Of a stretch of DNA of 64,000 nt, positions 17,701 to 25,692 are shown in pieces. Both the position numbers and the translations under genes were made by a program. The notes below the pieces were generated by a model. It saw only the letters and a program-made list of their open reading frames with translations, did no database searches and was not told the origin of the DNA. Positions within the stretch are counted from its first letter, which is position 1. Each line of letters opens with the position of its first letter. This DNA is from Sphaerisporangium dianthi (GTDB taxonomy: Bacteria; Actinomycetota; Actinomycetes; Streptosporangiales; Streptosporangiaceae): assembly GCF_042654065.1 (NCBI RefSeq), contig NZ_JBHSFP010000039.1:1-64000 (forward strand). The letters are read 5' to 3'.

Positions 17701-18424
17701 CGCGCAGTCGATCATCGACGAGTTCATCTCGTCCGGCGAGCAGAAGTGGGGCCAGCGCTCCTCGGTCGTGCTGCTGCTGCCGCACGGCTACGAGGGCCAG
17801 GGGCCCGACCACTCCTCCGCCCGCATCGAGCGGTTCCTGCAGATGTGCGCGCTGGACAACATGACGGTCGCCCAGCCGACCACGCCGGCGAACTACTTCC
17901 ACCTGCTGCGCTGGCAGGTGCTGTCGAACCGCCGCAGGCCGCTGATCGTCTTCACGCCGAAGTCCCTGCTGAGGCACAAGGCGGCGGCCTCGGCGACCGC
18001 CGAGTTCACCTCCGGCGCCTTCCGCCCGGTGATCGGCGACGCCACCGTCACCCCGTCGAACGTCAGGCGCGTGGTGCTCTGCTCCGGCAGGGTCTACTAC
18101 GACCTGGCGGCCGCCCGTGACAAGCAGGAGCGCACGGACGTGGCGGTCGTGCGGCTCGAGCGCATCTACCCGTTCCCGGCCGAAGAGCTGCGCGCCGAGC
18201 TGTCGCGCTACGGCGCGGACACCGAACTGGTCTGGGCGCAGGACGAGCCCATCAACATGGGCCCGTGGCCGTACCTCACCCTGAAGTTCACCGAGGAGCC
18301 CGGCCTGCTCGACGGCCGGCGGCTGCGCCGGGTGTCGCGTGCGGCCAACTCCTCCCCGGCGGCCGGCTCGCACGCCACGCACGACGCCGAGATCGAGCAC
18401 ATCGTCGCCGAGGCTCTCGGCTGA
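14729..18424 (+). CDS. kgd: Multifunctional 2-oxoglutarate decarboxylase/dehydrogenase E1-E2
   Basis: A 1231-residue protein of the mycobacterial KGD / corynebacterial OdhA type. Residues 10-35 hold the E1 N-terminal helix (FGQNEWLVDELYQKYL); a Pro/Ala linker follows; about 110-350 is an E2 succinyltransferase-like core with DHRIIQGAQSGDFL near 327; the rest is the thiamine-dependent E1 with GMAHRGRLNVLANIVG and the diphosphate-binding region. It decarboxylates 2-oxoglutarate in the TCA cycle and works with separately encoded lipoyl E2 and E3. The GTG at 14729 has GAAGAGGG upstream; an ATG ten codons on lacks such a site. Length and domain order are normal. Confidence 0.96.
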   Translation: MSSESSRTNPMTNFGQNEWLVDELYQKYLQDPESVDRAWWNFFADYNPNSGTSRTQAPEGSNGTTADAAAATATAPPPQPAPAKAVPPAAPTTPAPSAQPQKAKPAPATPSGAEEVRLRGAAARTAQNMDLSLAVPTATSVRVVPAKLLIDNRIVINNHLSRGRGGKVSFTHLIGFAIVKALAAMPDMNHSYAEIDGKPTLIKPEHVGLGLAIDVQKSDGTRQLLVPSIKNAGTFDFRQFWTAYEEIVRKARSGKLGVDDFAGTTISLTNPGTIGTVHSVPRLMPGQGTIIGVGAMEYPAEYQGASPETLNRLAVSKVMTLTSTYDHRIIQGAQSGDFLRRIHQLLLGQDGFYDEVFQSLRIPYEPVRWVQDISATHDDDVAKSARVIELIHAYRVRGHLMADTDPLEYNQRKHPDLDIKSHGLTLWDLEREFATGGFGGRPLMKLRDILGVLRDSYCRTVGIEYMHIQNPEERAWIQSMVEKPHARPSREEQLHILRRLNTAEAFETFLQTKYVGQKRFSLEGGESLIPLLDSVISDAADEELDEVVIGMAHRGRLNVLANIVGKSYAQVFGEFEGNLDPRSAHGSGDVKYHLGASGDFTTPRGKKIAASVVANPSHLEAVDPVLEGVVRAKQDLLERGEEGFTVLPVLVHGDAAFAGQGVVAETLHLSQLRGYRTGGTVHVVVNNQVGFTTSPASSRSSVYATDVARMIQAPIFHVNGDDPEAVVRVGQLAYEYRKKFRKDVVIDLVCYRRRGHNEADNPSFTQPLMYDLIDAKRSIRKLYTEALIGRGDITVEEAEQALRDYQEQLERAFTETREAGKKPLEPGAVVKPAPDEVVPWSHDDTPSAISEETIKRVVETQLTLPEGFTVHPRLAPVLQRRGQMITEDAVDWAMGETLAFGSLLIDGHPVRLVGQDSRRGTFGQRHAVLVDRVTGEDHTPLKAFNQGTTKFYVYDSLLSEFAAMGFEYGYSVVRPDALVAWEAQFGDFANGAQSIIDEFISSGEQKWGQRSSVVLLLPHGYEGQGPDHSSARIERFLQMCALDNMTVAQPTTPANYFHLLRWQVLSNRRRPLIVFTPKSLLRHKAAASATAEFTSGAFRPVIGDATVTPSNVRRVVLCSGRVYYDLAAARDKQERTDVAVVRLERIYPFPAEELRAELSRYGADTELVWAQDEPINMGPWPYLTLKFTEEPGLLDGRRLRRVSRAANSSPAAGSHATHDAEIEHIVAEALG

Positions 18425-18451
18425 CCGATCACGCCGGTCATCCGCATCACA

Positions 18452-18484
18452 GAAGTCCCCCACAGGCGTCCTGTGGGGGACTTC
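18452..18484 (+). terminator. Strong hairpin terminator after kgd
   Basis: A perfect 15-bp stem with a 3-nt loop (CGT), 28 nt after the kgd stop. It separates kgd from the next small gene. Confidence 0.85.
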
Positions 18485-18515
18485 CCCATATGTCTGCCTA
18501 TGCCATGGAGGATCG

Positions 18516-18692
18516 ATGTATTTCACTGACAGGGGCATCGAAGAGCTGGTCGAGCGGCGCGGCGAGGAGGAGGTCGGCATCATCTGGCTGGCCGAGCGGC
18601 TGCGCGAGTTCGTGGACCTCAACCCCGAGTTCGAGGTCCCGGTCGAGCGCCTGGCCACGTGGCTGGCCCGCCTGGACGACGAGGACGACTGA
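18516..18692 (+). CDS. DUF6104-family small protein
   Basis: A 58-residue acidic helical protein, starting MYFTDRGIEELVERRGEEE and ending ATWLARLDDEDD. It matches from memory a very conserved small protein found next to kgd in streptomycetes (DUF6104). The ATG has GGAGG six bases upstream. No function is known; its constant position behind kgd suggests a link to 2-oxoglutarate metabolism or simple synteny. Confidence 0.8.
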   Translation: MYFTDRGIEELVERRGEEEVGIIWLAERLREFVDLNPEFEVPVERLATWLARLDDEDD

Positions 18693-18704
18693 CGGCGACG
18701 ACCT

Positions 18705-18751
18705 TCGCCGAACGCGATACATCTTGACTTCTCGCCAACGCGATATATCGT
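18705..18751 (+). promoter_or_regulatory. Promoter and putative PadR operator of the DUF4097-PadR operon
   Basis: TTGACT (18724-18729) and TATCGT (18746-18751) are separated by 16 bp. Two near-identical direct copies of TCGCC(G)AACGCGATAYATC (18705-18723 and 18732-18749) flank the -35 box, and the second contains the palindrome CGATATATCG (18741-18750). PadR proteins usually regulate their own operon, so these are plausible binding sites; this is inference. Confidence 0.55.
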
Positions 18752-18792
18752 GTCCAGTGGAAGCATCCACAACGTCGTCGAAGGGCGAGACC

Positions 18793-19587
18793 ATGCCCAG
18801 ATGGACCATCGACAAGCCGGAGAAACTCACGTTCGAGGCGGTGAGCGAGCTGAGCGTCCGCATCGTCGCCGGCCGCCTCGCCGTGCTCGCCAGTGACGGG
18901 CCGCCGAGCCTCGAAGTGAGCGACATCGAGACGCCCCCGCTGATCGTCGAGCATGACGAGAACGGCCGGCTGACGGTGGCGTACAAGGATCTCACCTGGG
19001 ACGGCATCCTCGGCTGGCTGCGGCCCGGCCGGCGCGACACCACGCTGACCCTCACCGTCCCCAAGGACTGCCCGGTCCAGGCCGGGGTGATCTCCGCCTC
19101 CGCGGTCGTCGCCGGCTTCGAGAGGCGCACCAACGTCAAGAGCGTGTCCGGCGAGATCGTGCTCGACGGCGTCAGCGGCCAGATCGAGGCCGAGACGGTG
19201 TCCGGCGCGGTCGAGAGCCGGGGGCTGGCCGGAGACCTGTCGTTCACCAGCGTCGGCGGCGAGCTCACCGTGGCCGGCGGCACGCCGCGCCGCCTGCGCG
19301 CCAACACCGTGTCCGGCCGCATCACAGCCGACCTCGCGCTGCCGCCGACCGGCCACGTCACCCTGCACAGCGTCTCCGGTGCCATCGTCGTGCGGCTGCC
19401 GGGCACCGTCGACGCCGACGTGTCGCTGCGCTCGACGTCCGGCCGGTTGAACAGCGCGTTCGCGGGCCTTGACAACAGCAACCGCCCCGGTGCCAAATCG
19501 ATGTCCGGCCGGCTCGGCGGAGGCATGGCCTCCTTGTCGGCGGTCACGGTGTCGGCCGACGTGACGCTTCTGAGGAGAGACCAGTGA
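18793..19587 (+). CDS. DUF4097 beta-strand-repeat protein
   Basis: A 264-residue protein built from short repeated beta strands of the type SVSGxIxxxGxxG (for example KSVSGEIVLDGVSG, ETVSGAVESRGLAG, NTVSGRITADL), the DUF4097/LiaG-like adhesin fold. There is no signal peptide or membrane segment, so it is probably cytoplasmic. It overlaps the PadR gene by 4 nt (GTGA), an arrangement common in actinobacteria, and may modulate or be regulated by that PadR protein. The ATG start has AAGGGCGA upstream. Confidence 0.82.
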   Translation: MPRWTIDKPEKLTFEAVSELSVRIVAGRLAVLASDGPPSLEVSDIETPPLIVEHDENGRLTVAYKDLTWDGILGWLRPGRRDTTLTLTVPKDCPVQAGVISASAVVAGFERRTNVKSVSGEIVLDGVSGQIEAETVSGAVESRGLAGDLSFTSVGGELTVAGGTPRRLRANTVSGRITADLALPPTGHVTLHSVSGAIVVRLPGTVDADVSLRSTSGRLNSAFAGLDNSNRPGAKSMSGRLGGGMASLSAVTVSADVTLLRRDQ

Positions 19588-20339
19588 GCCCCGTTTTCGC
19601 CCATGGCCGCCTCCGGCTGTACCTGCTCAAGCTGCTGGAAGAGAGCCCGCGGCACGGCTACGAGGTGATCAGGCTGCTGCAGGACCGCTTCCTCGGCGTC
19701 TACTCGCCCTCCCCCGGCACGATCTACCCGCGGCTGGCCCGCCTGGAGGAGGAAGGCCTGGTCACCCACGAGGTCGTGGACGGCAAGAAGGTCTTCACGA
19801 TCACCGCCAAGGGCCGCGCCGAGCTGGAGGCGCGCATGGACGAGCTGGCCGACCTGGAACAGGAGATCTCGCAGTCCGTCCGCGACATCGCCCGCGAGGT
19901 CAAGGAGGACGTCCGCGACACCGTGCGCTCCCTGCGCGACGAGCTGACCCAGATGGCCCGGGAGGTGCGCCAGACCGGCCGCGAGGAGCAGCGGGAGGCC
20001 AAGGACGAGTTCCGCACCGCCAAGGAGGACTACCGCCAGGCCTGGCGCGAGCAGAAGCAGGTGTGGAAGGAGCAGAAGCAGGAGTTCGAGCGGCAGAGGC
20101 GGGTCTGGAAGGAAGAGACCCAGCGCTGGAAGCAGGACTGGCTGCGCGGGGCATGGGGCGGCGCCTGGCAGGGGCACGGCTCACGCGACCGCGACGCCGA
20201 GCTCGGCCGCATGCTGGCCGAGTTCGTCGAGGAGATCCGCGGCGCCGCGGCGGCGTCCTCGGTGAGCGACGAGGCCCTCGCCACCGCCCAGGACGCCCTG
20301 TACGAGGCGGCCACCCGCATCCGTTCCACGCTCCGATGA
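19584..20339 (+). CDS. PadR-family regulator with long coiled-coil C-terminus
   Basis: A 251-residue protein. Residues 1-85 form a PadR winged helix (LLKLLEESPRHGYEVI, PSPGTIYPRLARLEEEGLV). Residues 85-195 are an extended, highly charged coiled coil (repeats such as EEQREAKDEFRTAKEDYRQ and KEQKQEFERQRRVWKEE), much longer than the dimerisation helix of classical PadR. The tail is a small helical segment. The coiled coil could act as a spacer or partner-binding arm, possibly for the coupled DUF4097 protein. GTG start overlaps the previous stop. Confidence 0.85.
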   Translation: MSPVFAHGRLRLYLLKLLEESPRHGYEVIRLLQDRFLGVYSPSPGTIYPRLARLEEEGLVTHEVVDGKKVFTITAKGRAELEARMDELADLEQEISQSVRDIAREVKEDVRDTVRSLRDELTQMAREVRQTGREEQREAKDEFRTAKEDYRQAWREQKQVWKEQKQEFERQRRVWKEETQRWKQDWLRGAWGGAWQGHGSRDRDAELGRMLAEFVEEIRGAAAASSVSDEALATAQDALYEAATRIRSTLR

Positions 20340-20471
20340 TGATCCTGTACGGCTTCCGCCCCCCGCTGCTCCGCCTCGGCGCCCACCCTCAGTCGTGCGC
20401 GCCGTGGAACGACCAGCCGGAAGCCGTCCAGCAGGACGAGGCCGCCGAGCAGGACGGCCTCGCCGGGCGTC

Positions 20472-21446
20472 TCACCCGCCCGCGGGCAGCGTGAAGACGA
20501 CCTTCCCGAACACCTCACCCCTCTCCAGCGCGGCGAACCCCTCCTCGGCCCGGCCGAGCGGCAGCACGCGGTCCACGATGGGACGCACACCGGTCTGCTC
20601 CAGGAACGTGGCGAGCCGCCCGAGCTGGTCGCGCGTGCCCATCGTCGAGCCGACCACCGACAACTGCAGGAAGAAGACGCGGTTCAGATCGGCCGGCGGC
20701 ACCGCGCCGCTCGTCGCCCCCGAGACGACGATGCGGCCGCCCGGCCGCAGCGATTTCAGGGAGTGGTCCCAGGTGGCCTGCCCCACCGTCTCCATCACCG
20801 CGTCGACCCGCTCGGGCAGGCGGGCTCCCGAGGCGAACACCTGGTCGGCGCCGACTTCCAGCGCCCCGGCCCGCTTGTCCTCCGAGCGGCTGGTCGCCCA
20901 CACCCGATAGCCGCCCGCGCGGCCGAGCGCGATGAGCGCGGTGGCCACCCCGCCGCCGGCCCCCTGGACGAGCACGGTGGACCCGGGTTGCAGCCCGGAC
21001 TTCTCGAAGAGCATCCGGTAGGCGGTCAGCCACGCCGTCGGCAGGCAGGCGGCCTCCTCGAACGAGATCGCGGCCGGCTTCGGCACCAGGTTGGCGCGCG
21101 GGACCACGACCCGTTCGGCGAACGTGCCGTCGTGGACCTCCGACAGCAGCGAGCGTCTGGGGTCCAGCGTCTCGTCGCCCTCGACCGGGGTGCCGATCAC
21201 CGCGTGCACGATGACCTCGTTGCCGTCCTCGTCCACGCCGGCGGCGTCGCATCCGAGGACGATGGGGAGCCGGTCCTGACGGATGCCGACGCCCTTGAGC
21301 GTCCACAGATCGTGGTGGTTGAGCGCGGTCGCCTTGACGGTGACCACGGCCCACCCGTCGGGGGCCTTCGGCTCGGGATGCTCGCCGAGGGCGAGCCCGG
21401 CGAGAGGGTTGTCTGGGTCGGTGCTTGCGCATGTCACGGCGAACAT
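20472..21446 (-). CDS. Zinc-type alcohol dehydrogenase-like (MDR) oxidoreductase
   Basis: A 324-residue medium-chain dehydrogenase/reductase. GroES-like half first (ALNHHDLWTLKGVG, LGCDAAGV), then the nucleotide-binding half with VQGAGGGVATALIALGRA. Zinc ligands are largely absent, placing it with quinone-oxidoreductase-like enzymes using NADPH. Between its stop and the PadR stop (20340-20471) no gene is recognised. Monocistronic; substrate unknown. Confidence 0.85.
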   Translation of the reverse strand: MFAVTCASTDPDNPLAGLALGEHPEPKAPDGWAVVTVKATALNHHDLWTLKGVGIRQDRLPIVLGCDAAGVDEDGNEVIVHAVIGTPVEGDETLDPRRSLLSEVHDGTFAERVVVPRANLVPKPAAISFEEAACLPTAWLTAYRMLFEKSGLQPGSTVLVQGAGGGVATALIALGRAGGYRVWATSRSEDKRAGALEVGADQVFASGARLPERVDAVMETVGQATWDHSLKSLRPGGRIVVSGATSGAVPPADLNRVFFLQLSVVGSTMGTRDQLGRLATFLEQTGVRPIVDRVLPLGRAEEGFAALERGEVFGKVVFTLPAGG

Positions 21447-21995
21447 GGCCGCACCCTACCGCCGAGATCGACCTTGTCCCGCGCTCCCACCCCTCGCGCG
21501 CGAGGCCGCGCGCCCCTGGTTCGGCTCTCCACGGGAGGAGAAACCCGTCGATATCATCGCGAAATCCCGGAAAGCCTCCCTTGGGGCCAACCGCTTCGCC
21601 ACGGCGTGTTCGCCGACGCCTGCGGCGATTGTCCGAATAAGACCGCAATCACGGACAGATCATCACAATACGCATCCGCCGACACGCGCACACCACAGAA
21701 ATTTCACGCTGCCACGCTGAATGGCTGATGCGGGTCGTCCGATTTTTACCCGGAGCCGCTTTCCGCGCTGTGGCAGGGCTTCCAGCGCTTGGAGCAGCCC
21801 GAACGCCGCCCGACTTATCACGAAAAATGGCCGAGTAGCCGCCTTCTGTTTTTTGCAATTACCGCGCCGCTTACGCGAATCTCCCGCATGTCGGACAACG
21901 GTATTGAGGTCGACCATGAGTAGGGTCGGACATGCAGGCGCGCCAGCATCGAGGTGCTCCTTTACTTTGAACTGCAGAAAGAAAAGGACCGCTTT
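21447..21995. other. Intergenic region of lowered GC content
   Basis: A 549-bp gap between divergent genes, visibly richer in A/T between about 21650 and 21990 than its surroundings. It must hold the promoters of both genes. No convincing gene, repeat or RNA was recognised; a 121-codon minus-strand frame here lacks codon bias and a ribosome site. Confidence 0.6.
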
Positions 21996-22913
21996 ATGAT
22001 AGACGTCGGTCATCCACGCTCTCTCCAACGTAATGTCGGTCGTTCATGGCTGACGGCAGCTCTCACGGGCGCTCTCGCGATGGGCGCGCTCGCCGCGGCA
22101 CCCGCCAGTGCGAGCGCGGTCACGGCCCCGCAGGACCTCGGCACGAAGGCGGCATCCCTGCTTCCGGCCGGGCCCGTGAAGCCCGGGTTCACCGTCACCG
22201 TGCGGCGGGCCATCGCCACGACCACGACACTCACCTCGTCACGCACCACGTCCCGGCGAGGCGACGCGGTCACCTTCACCGCCACGGTGACGGCGACCGG
22301 TACCAGCATCCTTCCGACCGGCAAGGTCGTCTTCAAGAACGGCACCGTGGAGCTCGGCACCGTCGACCTCCTGACCGGCGGCCAGGCGACCCTGACGACG
22401 ACCACCCTGGCCGAGGGCACCCACGCCATCACCGCCCAGTACCTGGGCAACACCTCCTTCGACCCCAGTGGCATCGCGACGCTCGTCCATCGAGTCGAGT
22501 CCGAGAAGAAGGAAGCGGCCAAGTCCGACCACGATGACGAGTGGGACGACCAGGACGACTCCAAGCTCAGCCGCCACGACGACGAGGACGAGCGTCACTG
22601 CAGGCGCCTGAAGGACGCCGAGGACCGCCACGGCATCTCCTCGCACCACACCAAGGAGGAGTGGGAGAACCTGCGCCGCCGCTGCGACAAGTGGTGGCAC
22701 GACGAGAACGACAAGACCATCCTGCTCGACAAGGGCATCCGCCGGCACATCGAGGGCTGGTTCGACCACGGCGGCGGTCACCGCGAGTACTGGGACTCCA
22801 AGCGTCACCGGTGGGTGCCCATGCACAGGCACCACGAGAAGCCCTACCACCACAAGAAGCACTACAAGAAGGAGCGGCCGCGGCCGGTCCATCACTTCGC
22901 CGTGACGGGTTGA
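21996..22913 (+). CDS. Secreted Ig-like domain protein with His/Asp/Lys-rich tail
   Basis: A 305-residue protein: signal peptide to about residue 45 (ending PASASA), one bacterial Ig-like repeat (about 75-165, TTTTLTSSRTTSRRGDAVTF...TAQYLGNTSFDPSG), then about 135 residues that are extremely charged, with Asp/Glu clusters (DHDDEWDDQDD) followed by His/Lys clusters (HRHHEKPYHHKKHYKKE). The tail could bind divalent metals or anionic wall polymers. The ATG has AAAGGA eight bases upstream. The adjacent L,D-transpeptidase suggests a cell-wall context. No sorting motif is visible. Confidence 0.75.
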   Translation: MIDVGHPRSLQRNVGRSWLTAALTGALAMGALAAAPASASAVTAPQDLGTKAASLLPAGPVKPGFTVTVRRAIATTTTLTSSRTTSRRGDAVTFTATVTATGTSILPTGKVVFKNGTVELGTVDLLTGGQATLTTTTLAEGTHAITAQYLGNTSFDPSGIATLVHRVESEKKEAAKSDHDDEWDDQDDSKLSRHDDEDERHCRRLKDAEDRHGISSHHTKEEWENLRRRCDKWWHDENDKTILLDKGIRRHIEGWFDHGGGHREYWDSKRHRWVPMHRHHEKPYHHKKHYKKERPRPVHHFAVTG

Positions 22914-22932
22914 TCCACCGTCCCGGGGCCAC

Positions 22933-22964
22933 GAGGGCCCGTCCGATCACCTGGACGGGCCCTC
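22933..22964 (+). terminator. Hairpin terminator between Ig-like and L,D-transpeptidase genes
   Basis: A perfect 12-bp stem (GAGGGCCCGTCC and its inverted copy) with an 8-nt loop, 20 nt after the Ig-like gene stop. The downstream transpeptidase therefore probably has its own promoter. Confidence 0.75.
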
Positions 22965-23019
22965 CGGCTCGCCTCCCGCGAACCGCGAAGAGCAGCAGCC
23001 AGTAATTCCGGGGGTCCCC

Positions 23020-23868
23020 ATGTACGTTCGCCGCCGATCCACGCGCACCTTCGTCATCGTCGCCGCGGTCGTCGCCACGGTCCTGCTGGGCCTGGCGATG
23101 CTGGTGATCTTCACGAACTGGAAGTTCGACCGCGAGCTCGCCACCCCGCCGGCCACGCCCACCCCGGTCAAGCCCATCCCTCCGGCGAAGGTGACCGCCA
23201 AGCAGTTCGCCGCCCTGCCTCGATCGACGACGTGGACCACGATCAGCAAGGCCGGACCCGACCCGGAGCCCTACGCCGCCAATGACGGCCACGTCGTGCA
23301 CCCGCGCGCCCCCAAGGTGGTCTACGCCGAACCCGGCGGCCCCGCCATCGCCGTTCTCCCCACCACCCAGCTCGACAAGCCCACCTGGCTCCCGGTGGTG
23401 GAGACGCGCCCCGGCTGGATGCGCGTCCTGCTCCCGAGCAGGCCCAACGGCTCCACCGGCTGGATCCACACCGGCGACGGCAAGACCACGGAATCGCACA
23501 GCCCCTACGAGGTGCGCATCGACCTGTCGACGCGCCGGCTGACCGTGCACGAGGACGGCCGGGAGACCGGATCATGGCGGGTCGCCATCGGCACCAAGCA
23601 GACGCCCACGCCCGTCGGCCGCACCTTCCTGCTCGCCGCGCTCTCCCCCTCCGGCGTGGACTACAGCCCGGTGATCCTGCCGCTCGGCGCGCACTCGGAG
23701 AAGCTCAAGACCTTCGACGGCGGCCCCGGCACCGTGGGCCTGCACGGCTGGCCCGACAAGAGCGTCTTCGGCCAGGCCATCTCCCACGGCTGCGTCCGCC
23801 TCCCCAAAGCCGCCCTCGACGCCGTCACCCACCTCCCCCCCGGCACCATGATCATCATCACCGACTAA
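23020..23868 (+). CDS. L,D-transpeptidase (YkuD family)
   Basis: A 282-residue membrane-anchored enzyme with one N-terminal helix (about 11-33), a Pro-rich spacer, an SH3-like region (about 90-150) and a C-terminal YkuD domain. The catalytic motif HGWPDKSVFGQAISHGCVRL contains the nucleophilic Cys and both His residues. It would make 3-3 cross-links in peptidoglycan or attach proteins to it outside the membrane. Start ATG is preceded by a GGGGGTCCCC stretch rather than a clear ribosome site. Confidence 0.93.
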   Translation: MYVRRRSTRTFVIVAAVVATVLLGLAMLVIFTNWKFDRELATPPATPTPVKPIPPAKVTAKQFAALPRSTTWTTISKAGPDPEPYAANDGHVVHPRAPKVVYAEPGGPAIAVLPTTQLDKPTWLPVVETRPGWMRVLLPSRPNGSTGWIHTGDGKTTESHSPYEVRIDLSTRRLTVHEDGRETGSWRVAIGTKQTPTPVGRTFLLAALSPSGVDYSPVILPLGAHSEKLKTFDGGPGTVGLHGWPDKSVFGQAISHGCVRLPKAALDAVTHLPPGTMIIITD

Positions 23869-24013
23869 CCCCTCCCCTGTGGCCCCTCCGCGACGACAAG
23901 CCCGTCATTTCCGCACCCCCGGAAGATCAGCACTCCGCGATCGGTAATGCACAGAACGTCACATCGACCGACGGTCAGCAGAAGCGGCCGTCCTGCTCCC
24001 TTGCGTACTTCGT

Positions 24014-24967
24014 TCAGGAGACGGAGTCCGTGTGGAAGTGGACGGCTGAGCCGTCCCTTTCAGCTTCAGCGGGGGCTGCGACCGCTCGGCGGTAGGCGCC
24101 GGGGGTCACTCCGTAGCAGCGGGCGAACCAGCGGGTCAGGTGGCTCTGGTCGGTGAAGCCGGTCGCCGCCGCGGCGTCCGCCGGCGACCGCCCCTGGGCG
24201 AGGAGCCTGCGTGCCGCGCGCAGCCGGAGCTGGCGCTGATAGTCACTGGGCGACATGCCGTACATCTCGTGGAACGCGCGGTAGACGGCGAACCGGCTGC
24301 GCCCGGTGGCCGCCGCGAGGTCGTTCGCCGAGACCACGTCGCCCTCCAGGTCGTGCAGCAGCTCCCGCGCCACGCGCGCCGTACCGGCCTCCGCGGGGCC
24401 CGCCCTGCCGCCGGCGCCCGGCCACACGGCCGCAAGGTCGGACGGGCGCCGGCCCCGCCCGGCGAGGGACACCGGCACGCGCCCGCTCGCATGGCGCACC
24501 ATGGCCGGCACGGCCGCGTCGAGCACCTCGTCCCGGCGCAGCGCCGTCGCCTCCCCGTCCCCGACCAGCGCCATGTGCAACCGCCGCAGGCGATCGGCCA
24601 GCAGCGGATCCGTCACCACCGGCTCGGTGAACAGCGGCAGCCCCATCCGCCTGCCCGCGGCCTCCCCCACCACCTCGGCGACCAGTTCAGGGCCGATATG
24701 CACCATGCGGTAGGTGAAACCCACCTGGTCCGCCGCGTGCCCGTCATGCGGATCGTCGGGGTTGAACACCATCACCATGCCGGCCGCGCTCGTGCGAGCG
24801 GCGCCCCGGCAGGTGAAGTTCTGTGCGCCGTCCTCCGTCACCCCGAAGGAGTACGTCTCGTGGCTGTGCCGGTGGTAGACGTGCCGAGTGAAGTGCGCGT
24901 GCATCGCCTCCAACGGCCGATCGGCGGCCCGCCAGTACCGCGCCCAGTCCCCTCCCATGCCCTCCAT
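24014..24967 (-). CDS. AraC-family transcriptional regulator
   Basis: A 317-residue regulator: N-terminal cupin-like sensor domain (HVYHRHSHETYSFGV, PDDPHDGHA) and C-terminal double helix-turn-helix (LAAATGRSRFAVYRAFHEMYGMSPSDYQRQ; AAATGFTDQSHLTRWFARCYGVTPGAYR). It is divergent from a DUF2000 gene, a pairing that suggests it controls that gene. ATG at 24967 or the Met three codons later. The shared upstream region carries the 49-bp tandem repeats. Confidence 0.9.
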   Translation of the reverse strand: MEGMGGDWARYWRAADRPLEAMHAHFTRHVYHRHSHETYSFGVTEDGAQNFTCRGAARTSAAGMVMVFNPDDPHDGHAADQVGFTYRMVHIGPELVAEVVGEAAGRRMGLPLFTEPVVTDPLLADRLRRLHMALVGDGEATALRRDEVLDAAVPAMVRHASGRVPVSLAGRGRRPSDLAAVWPGAGGRAGPAEAGTARVARELLHDLEGDVVSANDLAAATGRSRFAVYRAFHEMYGMSPSDYQRQLRLRAARRLLAQGRSPADAAAATGFTDQSHLTRWFARCYGVTPGAYRRAVAAPAEAERDGSAVHFHTDSVS

Positions 24968-25017
24968 TCTGAAGCCCCCCGTCCCCCACCGGCCGGCCTA
25001 CACCTGAGTCCCCCATA

Positions 25018-25240
25018 AAGACCGCTACGGTCGCCCACATCGGAAGGTCGCCGCGACCCCACCTCCAAGACCGTCACGGCGCCTCATATCGGAAGGTCGC
25101 CGCGACCTCACACCCAAGGCCGTCACGGCCGCCATATCGGGATCATCACCGCAACCCACATCCAACGCTGTCACGGCGCCTCATTTCGGGATCGTCACCG
25201 CGGCCCCGCGTCCAAGACCGTCACCGCGGCTCGCACCGGC
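25018..25240. repeat. Tandem array of 48-50 bp repeats between AraC and DUF2000 genes
   Basis: Units start at 25018, 25067, 25116 and 25164, with a partial fifth at 25214. Shared core: AAGRCCGTCACGG, then CATATCGG and RTCRYCGC. Units 1-2 and 3-4 form two sub-types. The array fills most of the divergent promoter region and contains repeated ATATCGG steps that could be regulator-binding half-sites. Confidence 0.85.
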
Positions 25241-25281
25241 GTACAAGACGCCGAGCCCCGGCTGTCGCCAAGCTGCTCACC

Positions 25282-25692
25282 ATGCGTTTCGACACGAAGA
25301 TCGCCATCGTCGTCCGGGAAGACCTGGCCGTCTGGCAGAAGCTCAACGTGACCGCGTTCCTGGCCAGTGCCATCGCCGCGACCTCCGAGGAGGTCATCGG
25401 CGAGCCGTACGCGGACGCCTCCGGCAACGCCTACCTCGCCATGTTCCGCCAGCCGGTCCTCGTCTACGCCACCGACGCCGAAGGCCTCGCCCGCACGCAC
25501 ACCAAGGCCCTCGCCCGGAGCATCCCCACAGCCGTCTACATCGAGGACATGTTCAAGACCGGCCACGACGAAGCCAACCGCGCCACCGTCCAGGCCCACC
25601 CCGCCGAAACCCTCCCCCTCGTCGGCCTGGCCCTCCACGCCCCCAAGAACCTCCTCGACAAAACCCTCAAGGGCCTCTCCCTCCACCCCTGA
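25282..25692 (+). CDS. DUF2000-family protein
   Basis: A 136-residue protein of the DUF2000 family (peptidyl-tRNA-hydrolase-like fold): starts MRFDTKIAIVVREDLAVWQKLN, with PVLVYATD and a C-terminal HAPKNLLDKTLKGL. The family has no firm biochemical role. It lies divergent from the AraC regulator across the tandem repeat region. No strong ribosome site is seen before the ATG. Confidence 0.85.
   Translation: MRFDTKIAIVVREDLAVWQKLNVTAFLASAIAATSEEVIGEPYADASGNAYLAMFRQPVLVYATDAEGLARTHTKALARSIPTAVYIEDMFKTGHDEANRATVQAHPAETLPLVGLALHAPKNLLDKTLKGLSLHP

Noticed and set aside
20340..20471. Short frames after the PadR gene
   Set aside because: Neither strand gives a recognisable product or ribosome site; treated as spacer between convergent genes.
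21663..22028. 121-codon minus-strand frame upstream of the Ig-like gene
   Set aside because: No ribosome site, mixed codon use and overlap with the signal-peptide region of a well-supported gene; lies in the low-GC intergenic stretch.
25018..25240. Tandem repeats considered as a CRISPR
   Set aside because: Units are contiguous and degenerate with no unique spacers between identical repeats, and no cas genes are present.
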